NCBI GenBank assembly: GCA_018697195.1
Contig: CM031879.1
Location: forward strand, 43,931,193-43,995,192
Direction of reading: 5' to 3'
Length of the DNA stretch: 64,000 bases
Source: Certhia americana
Lineage: Eukaryota > Chordata > Aves > Passeriformes > Certhiidae
A program made the position numbers and the translations under genes. Positions 22,700-36,600 of this stretch are shown in pieces. The notes under the pieces were generated by a model that was given only the letters and a program-made list of their open reading frames with translations, made no database searches and was not told where the DNA came from. Numbering within the stretch: the stretch's first letter is position 1; every line of letters starts with the position of its first letter.

Positions 22700-22918
22700 C
22701 TGGGTCTGCTCCCAAAAAACTGACTGACCACCCTCTGCTCCGCTCCCCAAAAACTGACCCACATCCCTCTGCTCCGCNNNNNNNNNNCTCCGCTCCCCCA
22801 TGATGACCCACATCCCTCTGCTCCGCTCCCCAAAAAGTGACCCACATCCCCTCCGCTCCCCCCATGATAACCCACATCCCCTCCGCTCCCCCATGATGAC
22901 CCACATCCCCTCCGCCCC
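22700..22918. repeat. GC-rich minisatellite of about 35-bp units
   Basis: At least six units share the core ctccgctcccc and the end acccacatcccc. They are of two kinds, one with caaaaactg in the middle and one with catgatg. The kinds alternate irregularly. The array is broken by an assembly gap, so the true copy number is unknown. Confidence 0.9.
22778..22787. other. assembly gap of 10 N
   Basis: Ten undetermined bases inside the minisatellite. Such a fixed small run is likely a placeholder for an uncertain number of repeat units. Confidence 0.98.
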
Positions 22919-23575
22919 CGGGCCAGCCCTGCAGCATGTCTCCAGCCCTGGCAGACCCAGACCCCCCCATCTCTCCCTGCCTGCGGCCGCTGCCCCACAC
23001 CCACCACTCTCCTCCGGTCTCAGCAGGGGCCCGCAGGCGGCCCAGCCCCTCAGGCACCACGTTTACAGGCCCCGGGGCCCCTCCCCTGGCCGCGGCCGGC
23101 GCATCGCCGCCCGGTGCGCCACGTCCGGGGCCCGCCCGCCACGGGCAGGCAGCACTGCCAGCACACACAGCCGGGGCTCGGCGCCGGCGCGGGAGGCAGC
23201 GCGGGGCTTTGTTCGGCGGCGGCGAGCGGGCCGGGCAGCCAGCGGGCCGGGCCGGGCCGTCCCCGCCCAGGCCCGGAAGGAGGAAACGCTGCCGGCGCCG
23301 CCTTCCCTGGAGCCGCGGGGCAGCGGCTGTGCCTCGGGGCTCGGCGGGGCTCGGGGCCGGCGGGGCTCCGCGCTGCCCGGCAGGTGAACGGTGTGGCGGA
23401 CACGCAGGGCCGGACCCCGAGGGGTTCCGCCGGGGCGGAGTAGGGGGCGGCGGGCGGTCTGAGAGCCTCGGTTGCAGTTTCGTTCGCGGCTGGCAACAGC
23501 GGCACGGTGTGAGTTCACCCTTTGTTTGGGGGGATTGTGCAGCGATTTCTTTTGTGTTTGCTTCGCGTCTGGCAG

Positions 23576-23599
23576 TATTATTATTATTATTGTTATTAT
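23576..23599. repeat. (ATT)n microsatellite
   Basis: A short ATT/TTG-interrupted trinucleotide run at the downstream edge of the CpG island. Confidence 0.85.
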
Positions 23600-24540
23600 C
23601 CGTTTCCCGACCGGGGGGCTTTAGCGTCCCCTTTCCTCCGCGGTGCGGTGGGATAAAGGTGGGGTGGAAGGCTTTCCTAGCTACGTAATTTTCAGTGCAA
23701 ATAGGAAATTCTGTCAGCACGGCGGAAGAGGCACTCCATCACGGGCTTATCCGAAGGCAGCTGTTCTCCATGTACCCAGCTCAGGGAGGGCAGAGTGCCG
23801 GAGAATGCGAACGCTTCTGCAGGCACCTTGCTTAGTTGCTCTGTGGAGGAGTTTGGACTTGTTTATGGAGCTTTCCTGGCAGGAGTGTGATCGGAGAAGG
23901 CTTTATGATCGATTGGGACTCTCGGAGTCGCTGATCTATTCTGAGAAGCCTTTACGCTGTAGTCAATGGTTTTCACCTTCTGTTTTCTTCAGACATTTGG
24001 TTTTTCATGATATGGAAGAAGAATGCAAGTTTAAAGTTGCGTGTCCAAATGCTGATAAAGGAAGGTATAGCGCAGTCAATAGCAGTGGTGGGTGATCTCT
24101 CTTCCATGTTATGTCAAGGTCCAAGTGTCCTTGTATGGAGTCTTGAACTTGGAGACAGCAACGCGTTTATCCCCTGCAATGAGACCAGTCTTCTTTCTCA
24201 TCCTGTTCTCCCAATCACATGATCCAAGGACTTAAGAAAAATGGATAGATGTAGTGAGTGGGGAGAAGACCTTTTAATAGAGACATTTAGCAAGTTGCTA
24301 GTGTATGAGAAGCTTGTAGTGTTTGGTTTTGAATTTCTGAAAGAGTTCACAAACATAAATTCGTAGGAATGGGGAAAAGAATTTGTATTTTCAGAATTAG
24401 CAGGTGCTTTGCTACTCTTTCTGATTTTGACACCGAAATCTATAAGCTGTTTAAAAACTTCTTTCCTTGTGATTGCAAGTTATGTTCCCAGTCTGACTTG
24501 ACTTCCTGCCTCTCCCCGTTCTTTTCCACACTGAAGAAAT

Positions 24541-24678
24541 ATGGATGTCAAGAGCAGAAACTATTTGCTTATGAATCGTCAAGCACTGGAAAATGACATC
24601 AAGACTTCTTATATTATGGATCGTATGATTTCTGACGAAGCACTAACGTTACAGGAGGAGGAGAGAGTGAAGCAGCAG
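24541..24678 (+). CDS. APAF1: APAF1 coding exon 1, CARD residues 1-46
   Basis: Starts MDVKSRNYLLMNRQALENDI and KTSYIMDRMISDE. The start context (aaatATGG) has A at -3 and G at +4. It carries the acidic CARD face (D27, E39-E41) used in human to bind the caspase-9 CARD. The donor is cag/gtagaa. Confidence 0.95.
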
Positions 24679-27600
24679 GTAGAATTATCTCTCACTGCTA
24701 TTTCTCTTCCTAGACTACTCACATATTTTGCCATCCTTTTTAAAAATAGTAATTTCTGACTATCTAATTCCTGGGTTTGTCAAATTCTAAAGTGTATGTC
24801 TAGCACACAGTTTTTGCTGCTGTTAATAAGGTTAAGGGTTTAGTAAGTTAAAGGCTATTTCTATAACTATAAATAGTCTGTAATTTACAGAGTGATAGAT
24901 TAAATGATTTCTGAGGTTTCTTAGTTTGGTATAATACTTCTAATTTTTTTTTTTTTCTAGAATACACGGAAGGAGCGAGCAGCTATGCTAATAAACATTA
25001 TTCTTACAAAAGATAATAATTCATATAGATCTTTTTATAATGCACTGCTCCATGAAGGGTACAGAGATCTTGCTGCTCTTCTTCAGGATGGCATCCCTGC
25101 TGTCGCGTCTGGTAACAGAAAGAGTTCAATGGATGGAATGACTTCCTACGGTCAGTGTAACTACAACAATCCCTGTGCTTGAGTGCGAACACAAGTTGCC
25201 TTTTTTACTCCTTAGAAAGTGACTATGTGTAATATCTGTTCCAATGAAAAAGGAGCAGTTGGTGAATTTGTTTTGGTAGTACAGTAACTATGTCTCTATT
25301 TCATCTACTTAATATGGCAGAAGAGTTAACAACAGTTACAACTTTTATAGGTTAGCTTGAAAGTGTTCATATTAAATAATGCTTATTTTAAAAGGCAGGA
25401 GACCTGATGCTCTCAGGATTTTCTCTAATTTGTAGCAATTTTGTTGTAAATGAAAGGAAGACTCTCATTTGTAGGTAGAAAGAAAAACTTGTAGCCTCCA
25501 AAATTGTGATATTTATCTTGAAATGTAATCTGGAATCTCTCAATCTACATTGATCTAGTTGATCATTGATTCGTTGATATAATTATTAGGTTACTTAATT
25601 CTTCCCACCTGATCTTTTAGTTACCTTATATGAGTTCCATAACTTTTACCTGCTTTGTCGTCAGTATCATCTTTGACTGACGTGAAATAAGTTTGTAGTT
25701 TCTAATGGGTAGAACCTTCTAACTGCCTATGACTAACTGCTGTATTTACTGGCGCTCTAGATTTAGTAAGTGTCAAAGGCATGTGGAGTTCAAGGCTATC
25801 TTAGATAATCAAAGTTTACCAGTCATGTCACTCCATACGGCCACAAAGTGGACAGATGAAGTGCACATTTCCTTTCCTGTAATGCTTTACCTCTTTCAAG
25901 TCATGCTATCTCAGCTTAAATCAATGCAAGTCTTGCTTGGACCCCAGTGCTGTGCTCTGAACTGCCAAGGAAGGGCCTTACACAGCATCCTTTCTTTTCT
26001 GCTGCATCCACAGTGTGGTGACTTCAGAAAGTGACTTGATTGTTTGGTATAGTAATGTTGAGCTCCTGTGTTTTTTACAGTTTCCATGGGATATGTTAAT
26101 TCTCTTTTCACTTCTAGGGATTAAGGTAACAAGCTGTCCTCATGCAGTTATTAATTTCAACAGTGTTTTAGATAGGAGGCTAGTTACATGCTAAGTAATT
26201 TATTTCTAAATGGCAATATTTTTTCAGTATTTGGTATTTTGAGTCCAGCAGTTTTTAGGGCATTTTTATAGGACATGAGGTGGGAAGGGAGCCCACTAGT
26301 TATTTTGGGTGAAAAGTTGTTTGGTTGGGTTTGAAAAGGCATCACATTTAGAACTTATATTTTATTTTGATGTTTCTTGTTCTTTACTTTAGTGAAGACC
26401 ATTCTCTGCGAAGGGGGCGTACCACAGAGACCAGTTGTGTTTGTCACTCGACCGAAACTGGTAGATGCTATTAAAAAGAAACTGTACTGCTTGGGAAGTG
26501 ATCCAGGCTGGGTCACAGTTTATGGAATGGCAGGCTGTGGGAAGACTGTTTTAACAGCAGAAGCTTTAAGGGATCCTCAGCTCTTGGAAGGTACGTTCAG
26601 AAAAACATCTGTACTTTTATAAAAAATTACTGTAGGTATACACATATTGTACATGTATGGTGTGATATCATATACCACCTTGAAAGTGATTTGGATTTCT
26701 AAATTTCTTAGGCAGTTCTGAAATATTTGCTTGCAACATACAACTGTCATAACCATTTAGTGATCTAGGACCACTAAGCATTCTATTAGTTTGTAGAAGA
26801 AGATTTTGAATAGCTTTTCACCTTAGAATCTGCTTTAGTTTATGAGAATAGATGCATCCTTAATTAACTTGAAATTGTTATTTCTGTTAGTATAAAATAA
26901 TATATCTAGTTGTATTCCTTGGGGGCATTGCTTGTAAAGTCCTCCACTCTCCTTGCTATGTGAGTGTAAAAAAATCTTGCTCTAACTTTTGCATATATTT
27001 TAATAGTGGCAGGCATTTGTGGGTGATTAGTATTGCCTTAGCTTAAAGTAGATCATAGATGCAACTGTTTAATGGCACTTTTTCTAAATTTATTTATTTT
27101 TCCTTACATAGGACACTAGGAGGAGAAAGTAGGAGGAGAAATGTTTCTTGATATTAAAGAAAAAAATTACATAGGGATAGATACTATAGCGTCCTACAGC
27201 TGACTCTTCTAGATCAGTGATCTTCTTGATCACTGTTTCAGGATTATTTTTACACCCCAGACTCTGAACTCCTGCAGTACTACACAGTCAAAAATGTAAA
27301 TGGTATGTCAGACTAGCAGAAAGATGGATGCAGAAGGGGCTGTGGAGGGACAGGAAGGAAGACATGTAGAAAGAAGGGACAGCAGCATCAGTGATGGTGT
27401 GAAATTTCTGTGGGTACTTGTCCTATAGAGTCTGTTCCTTTAAAAGCCAGTCTTTGGTGTTAATAGTAGAGTTGCAAGGATGGCTTGCAGGAGACTTTAC
27501 AGGTTTGTGTTTTAACTAATTCTGACTTACTTGTACATTGCTATTAAATATTTAAAAATATTTAAAATGTATAGCATGATTAATATGGCTTTTCTTGTTA

Positions 27601-30600
27601 GATTACTTTCCAGGAGGAGTTCACTGGATCTCTGTTGGGAAACAGGACAAAGCAGGGCTCCTCATAAAACTTCAAAATCTCTGTAGTAGATTGGAACATG
27701 ACTCCACTCTTTCACAAAGGCCACCACTTAACATTGAGGAGGCTAAAGATCGTCTTCGTTTGCTAATGTTGCACAAATATCCCAGGTGATGTCAGTAAAA
27801 TCAAACACTGTTCTTTTAACTGATAAAACTTTGCAGAGTAACTTTGGTTTAATCATCTGAGGTGTCTGTGTTGTAGTTACATGTGTGTGTGGTGTGTATT
27901 TTGGTTTTTAACCAACTTCCTAACTTAGGATAATAAAACTTCTATGGACAAAATACATTACCTAGCTGGGCAGGAGTCATATTTGCTTGAAAAAGCAAAT
28001 AGTGAGATAATGAAAGATGGGATTGAATAGTGAAAGATGGGAACAAACAATTGAAAATAACAATTCCTCTAACTTTCATTGTTCTCATTGAGTGTGTAGA
28101 CTGCTTTACTGATATGTGAGGATCATACAGCAGAAAAAAGTGTGTGTATCAGTGCAGAAAATTCTTCCTTTCCAGAATAGCTGGTGTCTTTATAAAGTGT
28201 TTGGTCTAGAGGTACCAAAATGAAAGCAGGTTTTCATGATGTGACCATTTATTGCCAAGAAACCAGTGTCTTTCTCAGTCATTGCACAGCTTTTATCACC
28301 TTTGAGCAATATTTTTTGTTATTTGCTGAGGATTTCATTATTTTCTGGGAAAATATGTACAAAACTAAATAAGCCTGCTTGTCAGTGAGTTATCATGGGA
28401 ATAATACTCCAGCCTTGTGATTTTTGTAGATAACAGAGTAGAATACTGGCATTTCTATACAGGGGGACAAAAAAGTCTTTCTTGTGAAGAAAAGATGTGG
28501 AAAATATTGACAGGTCCTCCAAAAGAAATCTATCAGCTGAAAGTGTAGTTTTCCTTGAAGGATGTGAAGTGGTTGTCTCCATTGACACATTTCCATTCTT
28601 ATTTCTTGTTTATTAACAAACAAAACAGATCAAAACTCCTCAATACGGAAGTGGGCATGGGAGGAAAGAGAGGAATGTGCCTGGGAGTAAGCTTTGTGGA
28701 GGGTGCAAGTGTATGGGAAACAAAGCTTCACTGCAGCTTGGGAAGGAGCTGTCTCTGCTCTGGAATTTTCTTTGAAGAAAAGAAGTCACTTTAGCAATAT
28801 CTGGATTCAGACAGCCAACCCAGTACATCTCTTGGGAATAAAGTATTAGACAAAGGATTCAGATTTTGAAGCAAATAGGTTTCTTGGGAATAAATTATTA
28901 GTCAAATGAAAAATTAAAACAATGGTATACTTTAAAATAAGAAATTACAGAATTTAATCTCCTGTGATTGTTATCACGGGGTTTTGTTTGTTGTTTTGGG
29001 GTACGTTTTTGTTTATTTTGGTTTTTCTTTAACTTTTTTTTAATAATCCTAGTTAGAATTTAAGATTTGTTGGTGTGACTGGAGGAGAAAAATCACTGAT
29101 GCCTAATGAATGGGAGGACTTTAAAGTGCTGAGATTAATTAAAAGCATAAAATCAGGCTGTAATTCTTGCCACCCATCATATTTTCAACCGTGAAAGTGC
29201 CACAAAACGAGTCCTTTGTGGCTATGATAGTTTTCTTGGGAACCCTGATTTATCCAAAGGTTATTAATAGAAGAGTTGTATAAAAATGTGATAGGGGTAT
29301 CCAAGACTTAAATGTATCTTTGAGAATGTGGTCTGATGTGTATGCACTTCTTCAAGGAGGATCAAATCCTTATTTGTAGGCTTGATGGCATAAGTGCTGC
29401 TTAGCTGAACAAAAATGCGGAAGTTTTCTCATGCTTCAGTGAGAACTGAACAACTTAACCAGTAACTATTGGAGTGGAAAATTCCATCCCTTAAAAAAAA
29501 AGTGTAATAAATGTAAACAATATATAGGATTTATGGGATTGTAGGTGTCAATAACTTAAACTCACTGAGTGCAAATAACTGTTATTTCTTTTCATACATG
29601 TATTTGCCAGCTAGTCTTTTTGACTTCTTGCTTCCTTAAACCCAATCTTTTAAAAATAGTTTTCAGTAACTTCTCTGTCATATATAGACATATGTAGGGA
29701 AGTCTGCTGTACGTTGTTTTGGTGAGATTCCATGTAGGAACCTACAAATGTGGCTGGCCATAGGATTGGAATATATAGTCATTATGAAATGTCATTTATG
29801 TAAGAAGAGCCTTGCCATTCAAGACAATTGCTTTACAAGAGGATTAATCTCATATAACTTTGCAAAGATACAAGAACAAAACTGAAAATTTTTGAGTCAA
29901 ATTGAAACTTAAATGTTTTCCAACAAAGCTTATCAAAAGCCTGTGTCAGAGTTACCTAGCTTTTTACAACTCTTTTCTTCATTTATGATACCTAGTGACT
30001 TAAAACCAGGAAATATTTCTGGTTTTCCTGGTGTCTACTAATGGAAATGTTTCTCAAAACATTGTTTACACTTCAGTTGTAGCTATGAAATAACAAATGG
30101 TAAATACCTTTTTGAGATAACTGCATTCAGCTTCTTGCAGTGTTTAATCACAGAATCACCAAGGTTGGAAGTGACCTTCAAGATCATCAAGTCCAACCAT
30201 CAACCCAGTACCACAATAATCACCCCTCACCTGTATCCCCTAAGTGCCACATCCAGATGCTTCTTGAATGCTTCCGAAAACAATGACTCTACCTCCCTTG
30301 GCAATTTGTTCCAGTGCTTAACCACCCAGGGAAAATTATTTTTCTAATATCTAATCTGAACTGCCCTGGTACAACTTAAGGCCACTTCCTCTCATCCTTC
30401 CACTTGAGACATGGCAAAGAGGCCAACTCCCACCTTGCTACAACCTCTTTTCAGGTCATGGAGATTGATAAGGTCCCTCTGAGCCTTCTTTTCTCCAGAC
30501 TAAACAATCCCAGCTCCCTCAGCCAAGACATTTTCTAGACCCTTTACCAGCTTTGTTACCCTTCTCTGGACATACTATTAAGAAATTCTACAGACTAATA

Positions 30601-33600
30601 TTAAAAAATTATGCAGTGATACTTTTCAAATTCTGAAAATATTTTTTCTTTATTAAAATGCAATACTTTATTTTAGTGTTAGTAGTTGATCTGAAGTATT
30701 TATTCTTGCACTAGGTCTCTTTTGGTCCTGGATGACATTTGGGACTCCTGGGTGTTAAAAGCATTCGATAATCAATGTCAGGTACTCATCACGAGCAGGG
30801 ACAGGAGTGTAACAGATGCTGTGGCTGGTAAGGACCAATTTCCTCTCCTGCAACACAGATTTTACTGTGTTAAAGTAAAGTGTCTGTGTCTGTTCGTGTG
30901 AGCTTTCAAAAGAATCTGATAGTATCTGTCTATCAATCTGTGCACAAGTGGTAAGGTTTTAGAGTTCTGCTTTGTAAGACTTTATGCTCTTTGTGAATTG
31001 TTGTATGTTATGCTGAAAATTACATGTTTACATTGATGAGTGCAGTAATTCTTAACAGAATAAATTAACCTCTGTGGCACTGATGCTGTTAGACTGATTA
31101 TCTCTACACTATGCACCAGTAACTGCCCATAATGCATTTGTATTTATTAGCTTATAGTCTGTTTTCTTTTATATATATATATATATATCTTATGCAAGCT
31201 GATTCTGATAAGTAGAATTTATACTCTTCTTAGTCCTATAAAATAGTATGCAAAAAATCATGAACCTTTGCTTCAGATTTTACTTGGAAAATACTTTGAA
31301 TTTCCATATGTTTTTTTGCATTCATAGAAATTTTTTCCATGTTTCTAGGCAATAAATATGAGGTTCATGTGGAAAGTGGACTAGCACATGAGAAAGGACT
31401 GGAGATTTTGTCCCTGTTTGTGAATAGGAAAATATCAGAACTTCCAGAACAAGCTAACTCTCTTGTAAGAGAATGCAAAGGTAATCTAGTTGCTGTTTGT
31501 CATACAATTTACCACTAAATGTTATTTTTTTCCTTCTATATTTTGACTTAAAAATAGAGAAGGGAACATCCTTTAATGCTGTATATGTTAAGTAAAATAC
31601 AAGTGCTTGTTACCAAGCATGCTTGCTCCACACCTCAAGAATTTAATCAGTGAATTGGGACTATAACCTGTTTCAGTCTTGTGACCATCAACTGTTGGAT
31701 TGTGTTCCTTGATGACCTCTAAATTTGGTTTAACCTTTTCCTTCAGGTTCTCCTCTCGTGATATCCTTGATAGGTGCTTTACTCCGAGACTTCCCTAGCC
31801 GCTGGGAATACTATCTCAGGCAGCTGCAGAATAAGCAGTTTAGGAGAATAAGAAAATCTTCCTCGTATGATTACGAAGCCCTTGATGAAGCAATGTCCAT
31901 AAGTGTTGAACAACTGGATGACAATTACAAAGACTACTATAAAGACCTCTCTATCCTCCCAAAAGATGTTAAAGTACCTACTAAGGTAATACAAGCAGTT
32001 CAGAAACCTTGTGATTTTTAGTGAGATACAAACAACAACCTTAAGGAATTCTCAAAATCTGTAATAGTCATGTATAACTTCTATGGTATGTGTCTCAATA
32101 ATAATTACTAGATTGGGTAGATTTGTTCCATTATTGCATCATGACTTGTATTGTTAGTAGTGAAACTAAAATAATCATAACTGAATAAGCATATTCATAC
32201 TGTTAAACCTGCATTCTGTATGTTCTTTAATTAGATTGTAACTGAGCTCACTGAAAGCTTGAAAATTGTTATGTGGAATTTGTCTTCTTTAATGGACACC
32301 ATAGATCAGCACAAATAGACAAAAGATAGGTTAACTTCGACTATCTCTCCTGTGGTTTGGTATGAAGGAATTGGTAACTTACTGAATTGATTACTCTTTG
32401 TGTCTATATTTGTTAGTATGCATTTTGTTGACAGTCAATTGGAAGCCTTTTATAATATTCATTCAAATCATATTACAACTTGGTTCTGATTCTCTTCTCT
32501 GTTAATGTGTGAATATTTTTTAGGTTCTGTGTATTCTCTGGGATATGGAAACTGAAGAAGTTGAAGATATACTACAGGAATTTGTTAACAAATCACTGTT
32601 GTTCTGTGATCGTAATGGGAAGTCATTCCATTATTATTTACATGATCTTCAGCTTGACTTTCTCACAGAGAAGAATCGCAACCAGCTTCAGGTATTCAAC
32701 TTTACTCTCCAAAGCTGGGCATTTTTCAGAAAATGTTGGTTTGTTAAATGGTACCCTTCATAGTACCATTTAGTAATAGTAGCTTCATAGCATAGTTCCA
32801 AATTAAATTTGTCTTAAGGCTGAGTAATTAAAAATATTTATTTTCAACTTGAAACTGTGGAGGGATTTCTTGATTTCTTAGTTCCATCTGCAACTAAGAG
32901 ACTAAACTGAGAGAAGACTCTGTAACCGTTATTTCTCTATCAGATGTTTCCAGCAGGAGATGTAGTGTTCCACTTTTGATTCCAAAGACATCAAGGCCCC
33001 ACCAGAATAGGAAACTTCTTCTTTAATGCAGAGAAATGCTTTTTGCTCCCTTTTTTTCAGTTTAAGGCAGTACTTTCTGGAAGATGATCTATAAGTTGAG
33101 CTCAATTTCAGTTCTGAAGGGCAAGGCAGAAAGAGTAAACATGAAGAAAAGGCAAGTTTTTTGTCTTGCTTTAGATCTATATATGTAAGCATCCTTCTCT
33201 CTTTTTTTTTTTTTTTTTTTTTTTTTGTTGGCTACCCACATTTAAGATGAAGAGAGATTTGGTAGCTAATCTCAGTCTGAGAAGGAGGGTTAACAGCTTG
33301 CTTTTCTGTCTTTTAATATACAGAGAATGTTTCTGGAGAAGTCTTTAGCAGTAAATTAGGTTAGGTGAACAGTTGTGGAAGGTAAGCTTTTTTATTTCAC
33401 TTTGTTAATATATTACAATTGAGACATAATTCCTCAATTCTGTTTACAGTGTAATAATAATAGTACTTACAATTCCTCAATGCCAAAAGGGTGTTTTTCT
33501 TCACTTTGCAGGAGCTACATAAAAACATAGTAAATCAGTACAAGAAATACTACAAGCTTAATACACCTGTTCTGTCTCAAGAGGATTGCATGTATTGGTA

Positions 33601-36600
33601 TAACTTTCTAGCATATCACATGGCAGGTGCCAAAATGCAACAGGTGGGTTCTGACTGGTGTCCTTTGCTTCCCTCTTTCACCAACTCTTACCTCTGCTTT
33701 TCCCTCCAGGCCTTTTCCCAGTTAAGCCTCTCTTCCCCTTGACTTTAGTCCGGCTGGGTAAACACTCAACGCTGAGTCTTTAGGAGGTTCTCTGATAATC
33801 ACTGTCCCTTACAAAAACTACTTTATTTCTACCCTTTGTATCTTGTCTTTTCAAGCAGTTCTTGAGAAGGTTTCCTGTTTTATGCCATAATGGCTTGTGG
33901 TTTTCTTTAACTTCTTAGGAAGCTTTAATAAGAAGTCTTCTCTAAACCTTTTTGAAAACCCAAGCTCTCTTTATTGTGTAATGAATAATACAAGTAAATT
34001 GATTTCATCAAAGCATTTTATCAATTAGTTATATTTTATCTTCAGAAGTCTTGTTAACTTTTTCCTCTTATGTCATACAGATTTGTGTATAAAAATTCAT
34101 TATCTGATTTCAATAGCAAAAAAAACCCCAACACATCAAGAGTTAGATGGGCAAGTCTCTTGTTCCCAGGATTGTCTTGGCATCTTAAAAAAATTGCTGT
34201 CATTTTTTCCTACTACTCTGCTTTAGATATTGAGCTAGTGTAAGATGCAAATCATGCAAAAAAAGTTAATAATTGGTAGTTTCAGTTGAATTTGAGTGTC
34301 AAATGTCTTGAATAGGGTTTGATCCTGGTTCTCAATTGCTTTATTTCATATGTATTCAAACTTTTTCATCTGAGATTCTTTCAAAATGGTTCATATTACT
34401 CATCATATAATACACTTTATGGTTTTATCTCTTGTAGGAACCTTCATAATTAATGTTGGCTACAAGTCTAGGTGTTTTGGATCATACCTATTTCATTATC
34501 TTAGTATCTTTAGTTTCAATGTGTTGTGAAAATGTTTATATTAGCAGCCTTTCTTCATTTTGTAGAATTAGCTTTTCAGAAGTCTTTAGCCTGGCTTCTT
34601 GTGACTACATGCTCCCTAGAGTTTATATTCTATGTATCACTTACTTTTCATTATTTAGAAATGATAAATAATTTGGAAGGCTAATGTTTTTGGAACACTG
34701 ATAAAGCTAGGATGTATTCCTTTTCTTTGTTTAAGGATGATAATCTTTTAATCCTTGTGGTATTTATGAATTTTAAATTTGAATACCCTTTACACCTGTG
34801 CAGTCTTGTTGCTAAGCAGTTTTTCTAGAGAAGGTGCGGAGAAAACATGGAACCAATACTTGTAAAAGATTGTCATGTAACTAATATGTATAAAGTACAA
34901 TTAATTTTTTTACCTGAGACTTTATTAATACTGACAGACCTTGTCTGCCCAGCCCCCTGGTTTGGAGGGCCATGAATGTGGGAACAAGGACTTTTCATTT
35001 GTGGAGACAAATGTGAAATTGTAAGGGACTGGCTGGATCAGTTGAATGTTCACAAGTCCATAGGGCCTGATATGATACAACCCAGAGGACTGAAAGAATG
35101 ATAGGATGTTATGGTAAGAGTCCCTTGATCATTTACCAATGGTTTTAGGAGTTTCAGCATCTCTTAGGGAGATCAACAATCATTATTAGCAGTGATCTTT
35201 GCTAGACTGGACTAGAAGAAACTTTTTCAGAGTTAAAAAAACAGGTCTCGTGTGCTGCAGAAGTCAAGATTAGCTCTGTACCTCCATCTCCTGTCTGGCT
35301 AGCTGTATCAAAGAGCAGTTTAAAATAACAAACTTAGCCTTCTATACACTGGATTTTTATAACTGAACAATTAAGATACAGGAAACAGGAAATTGCCTAT
35401 GTTTTCAACAAGAGGCAGTTGTACCGAAGTGTATTAAATAATGTATTTCCTGTGTTTTTCTTTTTCCCCATAAGTAGATTCTGTTGTGAAACTTACACTC
35501 TGAACTTTAATTTGTATTTCTTTTAGGAGCTCCGTGATCTTATGTTTTCTTTAGATTGGATTAAAGCTAAAACAGAATTGGTAGGGCCTGCTCATCTGAT
35601 TCATGAATATGTAGAATATAGTTCAATCTTGGATCAAAAGGTATGATACTAAAAGGTAAATGATCAGTTGGTTCCAAATATAATTTTCTATTTTGTAATT
35701 GGATTTTGTTGGTTGTATGTATGTTGCGGGCACATAGAAAGCTTAAAAAACCAAAGCATGAAGCCAATATTAAACTGAACTTTAACATGGAGAAGATAAA
35801 AATGAAGAACACTGTGTTTTGTTTGCTTTAAGTTCAGTGTGTAAGTGGTTGGCCATGGAACTAATAACTGTAGTGATCAATACCTAGTGGTGGGTACCTA
35901 AGGTACTCTGCTTTTGAGGAGGTGTAGAATTATGCTGACCACTTGGAATAGTCTTTCTGATATTTCACACTGCATATTGAATAAATAACTGTTGCTAGTA
36001 TTCTTTGTTTGAAAAATAAGGATATTATGCTTTCTGAATATGATAATGAAATATTTCAACTTATTGTATGTATTTGCTAATATAGCTTAGTAGAAAAATA
36101 GAGCTAAGGGTTTCTGTAAGAATATTAGCTGTATAGAAATTTCAAAAAGCAAGGAAATAAATCCTAAGATAAATCTATGTTATCAAATGTCTGCTCTGTA
36201 TTTAGGATAGCACAGTGCGTGAGAATTTTCAGGAATTTCTGTCTCTAAATGGGCACCTTCTTGGACGGCAGCCATTTCCTGACATCATTCAGCTGGGTCT
36301 CTGCCAGCCAGAGACATCAGAGGTGTATCACCAGGCCAAGCTGCATGCTCAAAGGCAAACAGGAACATTTTATTTGGAGTGGATGTAAGTAGCTGCAGCC
36401 TGTCTGCTGATATGCTGATCCTTTGACCAAGGAAATCATTTAATGTCCAACTAAATACCATATACGGTAATGAAAGGGTCTTTGTATGAACTGGTGGGTT
36501 TTTTTTCTGGAGAAAGAAAGTTTAATAGTTTTCAAGAACTTGTGGGAGAAGGGAAACCCTGGATATGTAAGACGACAACTTAGTAATAATTACATAAAAA

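Larger units (their letters stand above)
21414..24536. promoter_or_regulatory. divergent IKBIP-APAF1 promoter interval with CpG island
   Basis: The two genes are head to head with ATGs 3.16 kb apart. 21,420-22,600 is AT-rich. About 22,610-23,660 is a dense CpG island and the probable origin of both transcripts. A good donor for a noncoding APAF1 first exon is cag/gtgaac at 23383/23384. Its probable acceptor, after a long pyrimidine tract, is ctgaag at 24535-24536. A strong minus-strand donor (tat/gtaagt at 22289/22288) could serve an IKBIP 5' UTR exon. A p53-responsive shared promoter is known in human; no full p53 element could be seen here. Confidence 0.65.

Noticed and set aside
22700..22918. 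Regularly spaced repeats reminiscent of CRISPR
   Set aside because: The units are directly tandem with no unique spacers, in a vertebrate promoter. It is a minisatellite.
22587..23720. Long open frame (377 codons) on the minus strand across the CpG island
   Set aside because: Stop codons are rare in such GC-rich DNA. The translation is low-complexity, includes the minisatellite and the N gap, and resembles no protein.
23855..23864. Perfect p53 half-site (GGACTTGTTT) near APAF1
   Set aside because: A palindromic half-site of this degeneracy is expected about once per 4 kb, and no second half-site is adjacent. A weaker 9/10 match at 22932-22941 is also isolated.
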